A stretch of DNA of 64,000 nucleotides from Sphingomonas sp. IBVSS2 (GTDB taxonomy: Bacteria; Pseudomonadota; Alphaproteobacteria; Sphingomonadales; Sphingomonadaceae), in assembly GCF_002127225.1 (NCBI RefSeq), contig NZ_NFUR01000008.1:54707-118706 (forward strand), written 5' to 3'. Every line of letters begins with the position of its first letter. The stretch's first letter is position 1. The translations under genes were made by a program, and so were the position numbers. The notes under the pieces are model-generated. The model searched no databases. It was given only the letters and a program-made list of their open reading frames with translations, and had not been told where the DNA came from. Shown here piece by piece: positions 31,514 through 41,347 of the stretch.

Positions 31514-34156
31514 TCAGAACCGGCCGCGAATGCCGATGCGGAACTGGCGGTCGGAGATCTCGTAGCCGTTCACCGCGTCGATCACCTGATTGTAGTTGGT
31601 GCGGCCCGACTTCTTGTAGAGCAGGTTGGTCACGCCCGCCGAGAGAGTTGCATATTTGGTGAGCTTCAGGCCGAGCGACAGGTCGACCTGGTCGTCCGAC
31701 GAATACCAGTTCGGCCGCAGCTGGCCGGTCGCCGGCGTGGTGGTGAAGCCCAGCGCCGACTTGCTGCGCCAGTTATAGGCGACGCGCGCCGTGAACGCCC
31801 CCCGCTCATAATAGAGAATGCCGTTATAGGTCGTCTTGGACAGCCCCAGCACGGGCTGGTTGTCCGACGACGAGGTGTCGATGAAAGTGGCGTTGATCTG
31901 GGTTCCGAAGCCCGAGAGCAGGCCCGGCAGGAAAGTGAAGGCCTGCTGGTAGTTGAGCTCGATGCCCTTCACCTTGGCGACGCCGAGGTTGATCGGCAGC
32001 GAACGCTGCAGCGGGCCATAGGATTCGAAGCCCGGGATCACCTCGACGATCGTGGTGCGCGCCACCTGATCGGTGATGTTCTTGTAGAAGGCGGTGGCCG
32101 AGGCGATGCCGCCGCCCGGGATGTAATATTCGAGGGCCGCGTCGAGCTGGTCCGCCCGGGTCGGGTGCAGATCGGAATTGCCGCCCGACGCGGTGCCGAG
32201 CGGCCCATTGACCGCAAGGCGCGGCGCCAGGTCCTGGAGCTTGGCGCGCGACATCACCTTGGATGCCGCCAGGCGCAGCACCAGGTCCCGCGCCAGCGAG
32301 AACTTGATGTTCGCGCTCGGCAGCAGGTTGGAATAATGGCTGGTGTCGTGGCGCGGCACCATCACGCCGCCGCCGACATCGGCGGTGGTGTCGACCGCGA
32401 AGTCGGTCCACACCGCGCGCAGGCCGATATTGCCCCGGAAGCCCATACCGAACAGTTCGCCGTCGAGATTGGCCCGGCCGTAGATCGCCTTGGTCTTCTC
32501 GCCGATGTAATAGCTCGTCGTCGGCCGGGGCCGGGTCGGGCGGTAGTTGCCGAGCAGGAGGGAATCCTCTCCGGTTCCGCCGGCATAGACGTCGGGCACC
32601 AGGAACAGGCTGGGGAAATTGCCCGACGCGCCGGGATAGCCCGGGTTGTTCGACAGGACGAAATAGGCGTCCGGGAGCGTGGCGATGTTCGGATTGGTCG
32701 CGCCCAGCTTCGCCTGATAATCCCGATAGTCGGAAGTCAGATCGGCGTAGCGGCCGCCGAACTGGAGCGACTTGAACATGCCCCAGTCGAGATCATAGCT
32801 GCCGTCGAGTCGATAGGCGGTCTCGAGCGTGTGGACGACCGTATCATTGGCCGCGCTGTTCGAGCGCGTGGGGAAGGACGCGCGCGAAGTGAGGTCGAAG
32901 CCGGCCGGCAAGGTGATGTTGGGCACGTTGCCGGTGCGATAGTCATAATTGATCGTCAACCCGCGCGAGGCCAGCTCCAGAAAGTCCTGGCGATAGGTGT
33001 AATCGCCCACCGACTTGCCGAAATCGGCCTTCAGGTTGAGCCGCCCGACCTTCCACACCGCGCCACCGCCCGCGACCAGCGAGCTGGTCGGCTCGTTGCG
33101 CTCGACCCCGCCGACGCGGACGCGCTGGTTGGTCAACGTGCCGGCGACCACGTAATTGCCCTCCATCACGCCGTTGGTGAGGGTGGACGCGGTAGTGCCG
33201 GTGTCGGTGGTCTGGATCGCGAGATATTCGATGTGCCGCTGCGTCTCGAGATGCGTGTAGAGCGCATCGGCATAGAACATCAGATTGTCGGTCGCCTGGA
33301 ACTGCAACGTCCCGCCCGCGCCGAAGCGCTTGCGCTTGATGTTGTAGAATTCCGAGCGGGCGATCTGCGGAGTATAGTCGAGCTGGCCGTCGCCGTTGAA
33401 ATCGGTCTTCATGCCGGCGGTGGTGCCGGGGTTCCACACGCCGCGGATGAATTGCGACGAGCCGATCTCGCGATCCGAATAGGCGACGTTCACGGCGACC
33501 CCCAGCCGGTCGTCGAACAGCCGGGTCGTGCCGAACAGCGCGAGGTTATAGCCGTTGCGGTTCCGCGCGAGATTGGTGTTGGTGTACTCGGCCAGATAGC
33601 TGACCGTCGGCTTCTTGAAGTCGAAGGGGCGCGGCGTGGTCATGCTGATGAAGCCGCCCAGCCCGCCCTCGATCTGATCCGCGGTCGGCGACTTGTAGAC
33701 CGACAAGCGGCTGAACAGCGTCGAGGATTGCTGCTCGAGCCCGGTAGAACGGCCCGACGGATCCGAGCCGGTGGCACCCACCGAGATGCCGAGGTTCGAG
33801 CGGCCGTTCAGCTCGACGCGGACATTGGAAAGACCGCGCACGGTGACCTGGGCGCCCTCGCCGAAGTTGCGCTCGATCTGCACGCCCGGCACGCGCTGCA
33901 GATTCTCGGCGACGTTCGCATCGGGGAGCTTGCCGAGGTCCTCGGCGGCGACGATGTCCGCCACCTGATCGGCGTTCCGCTTGGCGTTGACCGCGGACTG
34001 GATCGAGGCGCGCACGCCGGTGACCACGATCGAGTCGGTAGCCTGATCGGCGGCGGGAACGCTCGCCGGCCCGTCGGCCTGCTGCGCCTGCGCGGCGGCC
34101 GGAACGGCCAGTACGATGCACGCGATCGATGAAAGCATGGTGGCTTTGACGGACAT
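31514..34156 (-). CDS. TonB-dependent receptor, Xanthomonas/Caulobacter carbohydrate type
   Basis: 880 residues from MSVKATMLSSIACIVLAVP; a GGGGAGG site precedes this ATG, so the further upstream start is rejected. After the signal peptide come the TonB box (DSIVVTGVRASIQ) and the diagnostic plug (DIVAAEDLGKLPDANVAENL, QRVPGVQIERNFGEGAQ, VRGLSNVRVELNGRS) of the TIGR01782 family. Its studied members import plant- or algae-derived sugars. The barrel ends GIRGRF. It heads the polysaccharide locus, facing a lyase-like gene, with a candidate GntR operator in the shared 182-bp promoter region. It probably imports the oligosaccharides released by the exported enzymes. Confidence 0.92.
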   Translation of the reverse strand: MSVKATMLSSIACIVLAVPAAAQAQQADGPASVPAADQATDSIVVTGVRASIQSAVNAKRNADQVADIVAAEDLGKLPDANVAENLQRVPGVQIERNFGEGAQVTVRGLSNVRVELNGRSNLGISVGATGSDPSGRSTGLEQQSSTLFSRLSVYKSPTADQIEGGLGGFISMTTPRPFDFKKPTVSYLAEYTNTNLARNRNGYNLALFGTTRLFDDRLGVAVNVAYSDREIGSSQFIRGVWNPGTTAGMKTDFNGDGQLDYTPQIARSEFYNIKRKRFGAGGTLQFQATDNLMFYADALYTHLETQRHIEYLAIQTTDTGTTASTLTNGVMEGNYVVAGTLTNQRVRVGGVERNEPTSSLVAGGGAVWKVGRLNLKADFGKSVGDYTYRQDFLELASRGLTINYDYRTGNVPNITLPAGFDLTSRASFPTRSNSAANDTVVHTLETAYRLDGSYDLDWGMFKSLQFGGRYADLTSDYRDYQAKLGATNPNIATLPDAYFVLSNNPGYPGASGNFPSLFLVPDVYAGGTGEDSLLLGNYRPTRPRPTTSYYIGEKTKAIYGRANLDGELFGMGFRGNIGLRAVWTDFAVDTTADVGGGVMVPRHDTSHYSNLLPSANIKFSLARDLVLRLAASKVMSRAKLQDLAPRLAVNGPLGTASGGNSDLHPTRADQLDAALEYYIPGGGIASATAFYKNITDQVARTTIVEVIPGFESYGPLQRSLPINLGVAKVKGIELNYQQAFTFLPGLLSGFGTQINATFIDTSSSDNQPVLGLSKTTYNGILYYERGAFTARVAYNWRSKSALGFTTTPATGQLRPNWYSSDDQVDLSLGLKLTKYATLSAGVTNLLYKKSGRTNYNQVIDAVNGYEISDRQFRIGIRGRF

Positions 34157-34242
34157 TGAGACCTCCCCAAATCGCCGCACTTCTGGCGGCTCGTTTGACG
34201 ACTCGTTATCCATCCGAATTGGCGCTGTCTAGTATGTTCATC

Positions 34243-34257
34243 ATGTCATCATACCAT
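34243..34257. promoter_or_regulatory. Candidate GntR operator in the TBDR / lyase-like divergent region
   Basis: ATGTCATCATACCAT, an imperfect palindrome (10 of 15 symmetric). The same 15 bases, plus two more T on the right, recur at 39736-39750 before the first GntR gene. Confidence 0.55.
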
Positions 34258-34338
34258 TTTGCGTGACGCGCCGGCGATGCGCTGCTAGTCCGAATCCCGA
34301 CAAGGCGAGCCAATCGTCGCTACAGGGAGTTGGAAGCG

Positions 34339-36111
34339 GTGGAAGTTCAGGAGATTCGCGAAGGACAGCGCACGACGCGGCGGGAGATGCTGCTCGCGGC
34401 GGGAGCGACCTGCCTGGTCGCGGCCGCGCCGCAGACCGCGCCCACGAGCGATGCGGAGGGCGTGCCCGATGTTGGCGGCAAGGACCGGCGCTGGGACGCG
34501 GACATCGGCATGCTCGGCGAGAAATCGGGCGGCCAAGGCTATTCCACACGGCTGCCGCGCGGCACCTGGGTACACGCCTCGCGCTCCAATCTCGACTATG
34601 CGCAGCGCCTGCTCGACACGGGCTCCGCTCCCGCGCTTGCCCGGGCCGAGCTGGTGATCGGCAAGGTGATCGCGCTGCAGGACATCGATCCAGCGAGCCC
34701 CACTTATGGCATCTGGTCCTATTATCTGGAGGAAACGCTGGCGCAGATGGACCCGCCCGACTGGAACTGGGCAGACTTCAACGGCGCGCGGCTGACCGCG
34801 ATGATCGGCCGCCACGGCGATCGGCTGAACCCAGCCCTCCTCACGGGCATGCGCAAGGCTGTCGGCCGCGCGGGCGAGGCGATCATGCGCCGCGATGTCG
34901 GGCCGGCCTACACCAACATCTCGGTGATGGGCGCGCGCGTCACGCTGGCGGCGGGCGAACTGATGCAGGACCCGAAGCTCCTCGCCTATGGCCGCAAGCG
35001 CCTGCTCGGCCTGCTCGACTACACGCGCCAGCAAGGCTCGTTCAACGAGTATAACAGCCCGACCTATACCATGGTCGCGCTCGAGGAGATCGAGGCGATC
35101 CTTTCCTTCATCAAGGATGGCGAGGCACGTTCCGCCGCGGCGGAATTGCATCGCATCACCTGGGAGATGATCGCCGGCCACTGGCATCCCGGCACCAACC
35201 AATGGGCCGGGCCGCATTCGCGCGCCTATTATGACCGCACCCCCAACCCGACGCTGGACGGCCTCTCGGCTCGGCTTGGCCACTCCCTGCGCCCCGGCAT
35301 GGCGGTGCCGCCCCGCGAAGTCCCGATGCTGCCCTGCCCGCCCGCGCTGGCGCCGCGCTTCGCAGCGCTGCCCAAGCCGGACATGCAGGTGCGCCAACGC
35401 TTCATCCGCGCCGAGGACGATGGCCGATCGGTATATGGCACCACCTGGCTCGACGACGCCGCCTGCCTGGGCTCGGCCAATGCCGAGAGCTTCTGGACCC
35501 AGCGCCACCCGCTCATCGCCTTCTGGCGGACGGCCCGGCGCGGCCCGACCCCGGTGTTCCGCGTGCGCTGCGAGAAGGACGGGCGCGACTTCGCCTCGTT
35601 CGGCATGGTCGCGGCGCAACAGGGACAGCGCGTGCTGATGTCGGCGCATCCGATCGCCAATTCAGGCGACTGGCACATCACGCTCGATCGCGCCGCCAGC
35701 TTTCCCGGACAGGAATTGCAGCTGCGCTTCGTCCTAGACGGACCGGGTGCCACTGCCCGCGCGCTCGACGAATATAGGGTCGAGCTTGTCGCAGGCGAAT
35801 GGAAGGCGGTGATCCATATGGGCCAGGCGATCTGGAACAACGGCGTGGGACCCCAGGGCCGCTGGACAATCGAGAAGCGCGAGGGCGCGGCGCATGTCGC
35901 CTATGTCGTCCCGCTGGGCGGCAGCATCGCACCGACCCTGCTGGGCCGCACCTCGCTTCCGGCCGCGATCGAGATTCTTCCCGTTTCGGCCAAGCCAAGC
36001 AAGGACCGGATCGAGGTCACCCCGAATGCCGGTGGGCGCCTGCTGCGCTGGAACGGAATCGAACTGGCCGCGCCGGTCAGCCCGCCCGCACCCATCGCAC
36101 GGATCTCGTGA
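34339..36111 (+). CDS. Exported alpha/alpha-toroid protein, probable polysaccharide lyase
   Basis: 590 residues from the GTG at 34339 (GGGAG nine bases before; a TTG at 34330 has no room for a ribosome site). Tat-like N-terminus RTTRREMLLAAGATCLVAAAP. The helical N-terminal two thirds contain PAYTNISVMGARVTLAAGEL and GSFNEYNSPTYTMVALEEIE; the C-terminal third looks beta-rich. The YTNI and EYNSPTY motifs recur as YTNI and EFDSPTYY at matching places in 41402-43297, so the two are distant paralogues. The fold pattern resembles toroid lyases acting on uronic-acid polymers, and the neighbours (GH88/105, GPH transporter) support this. No catalytic residues are assigned. Confidence 0.6.
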   Translation: MEVQEIREGQRTTRREMLLAAGATCLVAAAPQTAPTSDAEGVPDVGGKDRRWDADIGMLGEKSGGQGYSTRLPRGTWVHASRSNLDYAQRLLDTGSAPALARAELVIGKVIALQDIDPASPTYGIWSYYLEETLAQMDPPDWNWADFNGARLTAMIGRHGDRLNPALLTGMRKAVGRAGEAIMRRDVGPAYTNISVMGARVTLAAGELMQDPKLLAYGRKRLLGLLDYTRQQGSFNEYNSPTYTMVALEEIEAILSFIKDGEARSAAAELHRITWEMIAGHWHPGTNQWAGPHSRAYYDRTPNPTLDGLSARLGHSLRPGMAVPPREVPMLPCPPALAPRFAALPKPDMQVRQRFIRAEDDGRSVYGTTWLDDAACLGSANAESFWTQRHPLIAFWRTARRGPTPVFRVRCEKDGRDFASFGMVAAQQGQRVLMSAHPIANSGDWHITLDRAASFPGQELQLRFVLDGPGATARALDEYRVELVAGEWKAVIHMGQAIWNNGVGPQGRWTIEKREGAAHVAYVVPLGGSIAPTLLGRTSLPAAIEILPVSAKPSKDRIEVTPNAGGRLLRWNGIELAAPVSPPAPIARIS

Positions 36112-36113
36112 GT

Positions 36114-36998
36114 ATGACGGCACCGCGCTTCGCCGGGATCGACGCCGGCGGCACGAGCTTCAAGCTCGCGGTGGCGAGCGACCTCGACACCGTGCATGCC
36201 GAGACCCGCATTCCGACCACCACGCCGGAGGAAACGCTCGACCGGGTCGGCCGCTGGCTGGCCGAACAGGGGCCGCTCGCGCGCGTGGGCCTGGGCGCGT
36301 TCGGGCCGGTGGGCATTGCGCCGGGGGCAAATCACGGCCGGCTGTTCGTCACTCCCAAGCCGGGCTGGAGCGGAATCGATCTCCTCGCTCCCCTCGCCCG
36401 CCATATCGACGCACCGATCGCGCTCGATACAGACGTCAATGCCGCTGCGCTCGCCGAGCAGCGACGAGGCGCAGGGCAAGGTGTCGAGAGCTTCGCCTAT
36501 GTGACGATCGGCACCGGTGTGGGGCTCGGGCTGATCGTTGGCGGCAGGATGGCCCGCAGCCTCCTGCATCCCGAAGCGGGCCACATCCTCGTGCCGCACC
36601 ATCCCGCGCGCGGCCGCTTCCCGGGCGTCTGCGGGCTGCACGGCAGCTGCGTCGAAGGCATGGTCTGCAGCGCCGCGATCGAAGCGCTCTGGGGTGCGGG
36701 CCCAGACAGCCTGCCCGACGAGCATCCCGCCTGGGAGATGGCCGGCCATTATCTCGGCCATCTCGCCTTCAACGCAGTGATGGTTGCGGGGGCGGACCGG
36801 GTGGTCCTGGGCGGCGGCATCGGGACGCGCCCGATCCTCGCGACGCACGTCACTTCGACGCTCGACCAGCTGGTCGGCGGCTATTCGGCGATCACCGAAG
36901 CGCGCGGCGGCGTGGAGCAGATGGTTCGCACCGCCGCGCTCGGCCCCCGCGCCGGCATGCTCGGCGCGCTGTTGCTGGCGATGGACGCGGCGGCCTAG
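36114..36998 (+). CDS. ROK-family sugar kinase
   Basis: 294 residues. ATP-site motif FAGIDAGGTSFKLAVAS at the N-terminus, the catalytic Asp region (IALDTDVNAAALAEQRRG), TIGTGVGLGLIVGG, the metal-binding cluster GHILVPHHP...CGLHGSCVEG (His and three Cys-type positions of the zinc motif) and VVLGGGIG. The FPGVCGLHGSCVEG wording is typical of ROK fructokinases/hexokinases. It begins 2 bp after the lyase-like gene; a GTG six bases upstream overlaps that stop. It phosphorylates a monosaccharide released by the locus. Its stop shares the CTAG with the stop of the convergent transporter gene. Confidence 0.88.
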   Translation: MTAPRFAGIDAGGTSFKLAVASDLDTVHAETRIPTTTPEETLDRVGRWLAEQGPLARVGLGAFGPVGIAPGANHGRLFVTPKPGWSGIDLLAPLARHIDAPIALDTDVNAAALAEQRRGAGQGVESFAYVTIGTGVGLGLIVGGRMARSLLHPEAGHILVPHHPARGRFPGVCGLHGSCVEGMVCSAAIEALWGAGPDSLPDEHPAWEMAGHYLGHLAFNAVMVAGADRVVLGGGIGTRPILATHVTSTLDQLVGGYSAITEARGGVEQMVRTAALGPRAGMLGALLLAMDAAA

Positions 36999-38533
36999 AC
37001 CGCCGCCGCGACACCTTCCCGACCGCCGGGTGCCGCATGCGGCACCTCGAGCTGACCGGCCCAGAGCCTTTCCGGCGGCTGGCCAGTCAGATCGCCGACC
37101 ACCGCCGCCGCCTCGCCAACCGGCGGCGTGCGATCGCCCGCACGGAAGCGCGCAATCTCCGCCATCAGCACCGAATGGCTATGCTCGTTGAGCCGGAACC
37201 GCCGGGCGATCGGTATGCCGAGCGCGAGCGCCAGCAGCGGACAGAGCGTGAGCGCGCCGAGGATGGCGAGCTGCGCGCCATGCGGCTGGCTTGCCGCCAG
37301 GGGGCGGAATCCGCCCGCTTCGAGCAGCAGCCCGACCAGCATCACGGCACCCGCGCCCACCGCCTTGCGCACCATCGTCATCACCCCCGCGAAGATGCCC
37401 TCGCGCCGCTGGGTGCTGACGATCTCGTCGACATCGGCGACGTAATTGTAGGTATTCCAGGGAATATAGACGAGCCCGCCACGGCCGATCCCCGCGCACA
37501 TTGCGACCGGATAGATCCACCAGAGCGGCGCCGGAAACCCAGGCAGCGCGAGCATTGCCATCAGCAGGATGCCGAGCGCGGAGAAGGCAGCGGCAAGCTG
37601 GAAGGCAGGTCCCGGATGGAGCCGCACCGTCAGATGCACGAAGGTTGCGGCGGAAACGAACTGGGTCGCGGTCATCACCCCGAGTACGGTCGAGGCGGTG
37701 GCGACGTTCGCGCCGAGCACGAAGACGACATAATAGCTGAGCACCGCGATCAGCACATCATTGGCGGTGAAACCGCTCAGATACATGCCCAGGTGCAGGC
37801 GAAAGGCGCGGATGCGCAGGGTCAGCGCAATGTTGCGGAAGATCTGCATCGGACCAAATGGCGCCCGGGCGGGCACGAACGCATCCTCCGGACGACGCTC
37901 GCGCTCCCAGGTGAAGAGATAGGTGGTCAGGATTGCGCCGATGAAGATGACCGTGAAGATGCCCCCCATCAGAAGGAAGGTATCCGCCGTCGCGTCCTTG
38001 GTGCCGCCGGTGATGAAGCGCGGCAGCACGCTGGCGAGGAACACGGCCGCCTGCCCGGTGAGGATGCGGGCGCCGGCGAAGCGCGCGCGGGTGCGGTAAT
38101 CGTCCGACATCTCGGCGGCAAGCGTCTCATAGGGGATCAGCACCGCCGCATAGACCACCTCGAAGAACACATAGGTGGCGAGATAGTAGAGATAGGATTG
38201 GCCGCTCACCCACATCAGCGCGAAGCTCGGCATCAGCGGCAGCGAGAAGAGCAGGAACATCCGGCGGCGGCCGAAGCGCCGGGCCAGCCGGCTGTTGCCG
38301 ATCGTATCAGAGACATGGCCGATAAAGGTGCCGCCCACCGCGTCGAGGATGCGCGCGATCGCGAAGATCGACGTCGCCTCGACCGCGCTCAGACCGCAGA
38401 AGCTGGTGTAGAAGAACAGGATCCAGCCGCCGATGACCGCCATCGCGCCGCTGCCGAACAGATCGGTGATGCCATAGGCGAAATAGGTGAACGGCTTGAC
38501 CTGGCGCGGCGCGCGGGCGAGCGGAGCGCTCAC
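36995..38533 (-). CDS. GPH-family (glycoside/pentoside/hexuronide) sugar transporter
   Basis: 512 residues, about 12 membrane helices of the MFS_2/GPH type. The start VKPFTYFAYGITDLFGSGAMAVIGGWILFFYT is the family's opening, then ILDAVGGTFIGHVSDTIGNSRLARRFGRRR (the conserved loop 2-3 motif) and the loop after helix 6. GPH symporters carry melibiose, xylosides, or glucuronides and other hexuronides with protons or sodium. The C-terminal 70 residues are soluble. Its GTG start overlaps the stop of the GH88/105 gene (GTGA), so both are co-translated. It probably imports unsaturated uronyl oligosaccharides or free uronates. Confidence 0.88.
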   Translation of the reverse strand: MSAPLARAPRQVKPFTYFAYGITDLFGSGAMAVIGGWILFFYTSFCGLSAVEATSIFAIARILDAVGGTFIGHVSDTIGNSRLARRFGRRRMFLLFSLPLMPSFALMWVSGQSYLYYLATYVFFEVVYAAVLIPYETLAAEMSDDYRTRARFAGARILTGQAAVFLASVLPRFITGGTKDATADTFLLMGGIFTVIFIGAILTTYLFTWERERRPEDAFVPARAPFGPMQIFRNIALTLRIRAFRLHLGMYLSGFTANDVLIAVLSYYVVFVLGANVATASTVLGVMTATQFVSAATFVHLTVRLHPGPAFQLAAAFSALGILLMAMLALPGFPAPLWWIYPVAMCAGIGRGGLVYIPWNTYNYVADVDEIVSTQRREGIFAGVMTMVRKAVGAGAVMLVGLLLEAGGFRPLAASQPHGAQLAILGALTLCPLLALALGIPIARRFRLNEHSHSVLMAEIARFRAGDRTPPVGEAAAVVGDLTGQPPERLWAGQLEVPHAAPGGREGVAAAV

Positions 38534-39675
38534 GGATGCAGCCTCCGCGCCTCGTCGAGCGCCAGGATCGCCATCGCCTGGCCATAGGGCATGGTGGTGA
38601 TCGGCACCTGCTTATATTCCTCCACCGTCGCGAAGATCGGTGTGCCGAACGAGACCTGGGTGAGCTGGCCCTGTGCGTCGATATGCGCGATCACCGCCTC
38701 GGCCGCGCGCAATCCCGTCTCGAGATAGTCTGCCGGCAGCAAACCGAGGCGCACCGCCTTGAGCAGGCCATAGGCGATGCCGGCGGTCGCCGACGCCTCG
38801 CCATAGGATTCCGCATCGTCGAGGATCGTCGGCCACAACCCGTCGGCGCGCTGGCAGGCGCGCAGTGCCGCCACCTGTGCCTCGAGCGTGGCGAGCAGGA
38901 AGGCGCGCAGCCCGTCATCCTCCGGCAGGTCGAGCAGCTCGATGAAATCCGGGATCGCCATGGTGATCCAGCTATTGCCCCGCGCCCAGAGCGCGGCGGA
39001 CAAATGATTGCGCCCGTCAAAGGTCCAGCCATGGAACCACAGCCCGGTCGCGCGATCGGCGAGATACTTCACATGCAGCATGAACTGCCGCTTCGCCTCC
39101 TCCACATAGGCGGGTCGGCCGAGCAGCAGGCCGATCTTGGCCAGCGGCATCACCGTCATCATCAGCGTGTCGTCCCAGAGCTGCTGCTCGTTGGCGAGAT
39201 CGATCACGATGTGCTGGAAGCCGCCTTCCTCGGTGCGCGGCAGCTCGTGCATCGCCCATTCCGCCCATTCGGCGAGCAGCGGATGCCAGCTGTCGTCCGC
39301 GCTCCAATCGGCAAGGCATGCCAGCGCGAGCATCGGTGCCATGGTGTTGATCGTCTTGGTGACCGCCGGCTCGTCGAAGCGGCTACGGAACCAGTGCTCG
39401 ACATGGCTGCGCACCAGCGGGTCGCGGCCGCGCTCGTACATGCGCGCCAGGCCATACAGCCCCACGCCCTGCGTCCAGTCCCAATTATGCCAGCTCTTGA
39501 TGTCGTACCGACGGCCCTCGATCATGCTGACCAGGAATTCGCCGCCCGCATCCTCGATGCCGACAAGGCTGCGCACCAGTGCCGCCATCAGCGAATCGAT
39601 CTCCGCAGGACCATGCTGCGCGCGAAAACGCTCGGCCTCACCACTCAGCGCGCGCGCGCCACTCGCATCCAGCAT
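38530..39675 (-). CDS. GH88/GH105-family unsaturated glucuronyl/rhamnogalacturonyl hydrolase
   Basis: 381 residues, an (alpha/alpha)6 barrel. Family-like motifs are SWHNWDWTQGVGLYGLARM, QQLWDDTLMMTVMPLAKIG (catalytic Asp-type position), GLWFHGWTFDGRNHLSAALWARGNSW and ATAGIAYGLLKAV. These enzymes hydrate the double bond of the 4,5-unsaturated uronic acid left by a polysaccharide lyase and so release it. No signal peptide, so it is probably cytoplasmic and works after import by the GPH transporter. GGAGG precedes the ATG. It is the strongest evidence that the locus handles a lyase-cleaved, uronate-containing polymer. Confidence 0.88.
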   Translation of the reverse strand: MLDASGARALSGEAERFRAQHGPAEIDSLMAALVRSLVGIEDAGGEFLVSMIEGRRYDIKSWHNWDWTQGVGLYGLARMYERGRDPLVRSHVEHWFRSRFDEPAVTKTINTMAPMLALACLADWSADDSWHPLLAEWAEWAMHELPRTEEGGFQHIVIDLANEQQLWDDTLMMTVMPLAKIGLLLGRPAYVEEAKRQFMLHVKYLADRATGLWFHGWTFDGRNHLSAALWARGNSWITMAIPDFIELLDLPEDDGLRAFLLATLEAQVAALRACQRADGLWPTILDDAESYGEASATAGIAYGLLKAVRLGLLPADYLETGLRAAEAVIAHIDAQGQLTQVSFGTPIFATVEEYKQVPITTMPYGQAMAILALDEARRLHP

Positions 39676-39735
39676 CCCGTCCTCCGATTTTTGGCCGGCC
39701 TAGACCCGATCGGCGCGGCTGTCCACGAACTTATA

Positions 39736-39750
39736 ATGTCATCATACCAT
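39736..39750. promoter_or_regulatory. Candidate GntR operator between GH88/105 and first GntR gene
   Basis: ATGTCATCATACCAT again, identical to 34243-34257 and extending to ATGTCATCATACCATTT in both. It lies in the divergent promoter region, where binding could control both the hydrolase-transporter operon and the regulator itself. Confidence 0.6.
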
Positions 39751-39812
39751 TTATTGAAACAACCGGAGGGCGGTTGCACCGGACACGGCAACCGCGTTAC
39801 TGGTCTGACCAT

Positions 39813-40550
39813 ATGGCGATAATCAAAATGCCCGAGCGCCGCTCGATGGCGGCAGACCTGGTCGATCAGCTGCGCGAGAAGATTCGCAGCGGTGAGCTTT
39901 CGCCCGGCGACAAGCTGCCGACCGAGCGCGCCCTGGTGGAGGACCTGGGCATCAGCCGCACGGTCGTGCGCGAGGCCGTGGCGCGCCTCTCGGCCGAAGG
40001 CTGGGTGGAGGCGCGCCAGGGATCGGGTGTCTTCATCAAGGAGCCGCCCCAGGCCTTCCAGATCGATCCCAACGAACTGGCCGACCTGCACGACGTGCTC
40101 CAGCTCCTCGAGCTGCGGCTCGCAGTGGAGACCGAGATGGCTGGCCTGGCCGCCGAACGGCGCACCGAGGCGGACATCACCGAGCTGGAAAAGTGGCTGG
40201 AGATATTGCGCGACGCCAGCACCTCGGAGGATGGCGGTGTGAAGGCCGACGCGGCGCTGCACGCCAGCATCGCGCGCGCTGCCGGCAATCAGTATTTCGT
40301 GCGCTTCGTCGAATTCCTCGGCTCCAAGCTCGTGCCGCGGCGCGACGCCGCGATGGTGAAGCGGACCGAGGAAAAGCAGCGGCGCTACCTCGATACGATC
40401 CAGGAAGAGCATGCCGCGATCGTCGATGCGATCCGTGCGGGCGACCCCCGTGCCGCGCGCAGCGCCGCGCGCCGCCATCTCGAGCGCAGCCTCAAGCGTG
40501 CGCGGCGCATCGCCGATACGGTCGCGGACCTCCCTGCCCTGACCAGCTAG
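39813..40550 (+). CDS. GntR-family (FadR/FCD) transcriptional regulator 1
   Basis: 245 residues. Winged helix at 9-75 (MAADLVDQLREKIRSGELSPGDKLPTERALVEDLGISRTVVREAVARL) and FCD effector domain (LLELRLAVETEMAGLAAERR, DAALHASIARAAGNQYF, EEHAAIVDAIRAGDPRAARSAARRHLERS) with the His/Asp metal-site positions. This class includes UxuR/ExuR-type uronate sensors. I used the ATG at 39813, but its ribosome site is weak and an ATG at 39828 is possible. It converges with a second, clearly paralogous regulator; their stops share one CTAG. Probable repressor released by a uronate intermediate. Confidence 0.9.
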   Translation: MAIIKMPERRSMAADLVDQLREKIRSGELSPGDKLPTERALVEDLGISRTVVREAVARLSAEGWVEARQGSGVFIKEPPQAFQIDPNELADLHDVLQLLELRLAVETEMAGLAAERRTEADITELEKWLEILRDASTSEDGGVKADAALHASIARAAGNQYFVRFVEFLGSKLVPRRDAAMVKRTEEKQRRYLDTIQEEHAAIVDAIRAGDPRAARSAARRHLERSLKRARRIADTVADLPALTS

Positions 40551-41275
40551 GCCTGGTCGGCCGGCGCGTCGCGGTGCGCGAGGAAATCCTCCAGCCGTGC
40601 GCGGGCATGTTCCAGATGCCGCCGCACCGCTTCGCGCGCGCCATCGACATCGCGGCGCGCGATCGCCTCGACCAGCTCGACATGCTCGTCATGCACCTTG
40701 GCCAGATAGGCGCCGTCATCCTCGGCCGACTGCCGCAACAGCCCGCGCCGCGGCACCAGCCCCATTTCGAGGAACTCGAGGAAGCGCCCGAAATAGCGAT
40801 TGCCCGATGCCTGGGCGATCAGGCCGTGCAGCGCCTCGTCCGCCGCGCTGCCATCCCCCGTCGCGGCGCTGTCCAGGGCGATGCGCTGAATCAGCACGCG
40901 CATCTCGGCAATGTCCGCCTCGCTGCGCCGGCGCGCCGCGAGGCCCGCCATCTCGATCTCCACCGCCAGGCGCAGTTCGAGCAGGCGGCTCACCTCGACC
41001 AGGTCGTCGAACTCGCCCTGCGACACATGGAACGCCGTGGTGCGCGGTTCGGTGACGAACACGCCCGATCCCTGGCGCGGCTCCAGCAGCCCTTCCGCGG
41101 TAAGCCGTGCAATCGCCTCGCGCACCACCGTGCGGCTGACGCCCGACCCCTCCACCAGCTCGCGCTCCGTCGGAATACGGTCGCCCGGGGCCAGCGCCCC
41201 CGACTCGATCTGGCCGCGCAGATGGTCGACCAGCTCGGAGGCGAGCGACCTTTTTGGCCGCATCTTCAATTCCAT
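40547..41275 (-). CDS. GntR-family (FadR/FCD) transcriptional regulator 2
   Basis: 242 residues from the ATG at 41275, next to GGGGGAG; an ATG six codons upstream (41293) is also open. It is a paralogue of the regulator at 39813: SLASELVDHLRGQIESGALAPGDRIPTERELVEGSGVSRTVVREAIARL, then LLELRLAVEIEMAGLAARRR and DEALHGLIAQASGNRYFGRF. The two DNA-reading helices (GISRTVVREAV and GVSRTVVREAI) are nearly the same, so they may bind the same or overlapping sites. It is divergent from the second lyase-like gene, with a perfect 13-bp palindrome between them. Confidence 0.9.
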   Translation of the reverse strand: MELKMRPKRSLASELVDHLRGQIESGALAPGDRIPTERELVEGSGVSRTVVREAIARLTAEGLLEPRQGSGVFVTEPRTTAFHVSQGEFDDLVEVSRLLELRLAVEIEMAGLAARRRSEADIAEMRVLIQRIALDSAATGDGSAADEALHGLIAQASGNRYFGRFLEFLEMGLVPRRGLLRQSAEDDGAYLAKVHDEHVELVEAIARRDVDGAREAVRRHLEHARARLEDFLAHRDAPADQA

Positions 41276-41347
41276 CCGCTCCCCCTTGTGCATCGTCGGT
41301 CCCGGCCGAGCTAACCGAAATATTCCGGCTTGTCACGGATTGTTCAT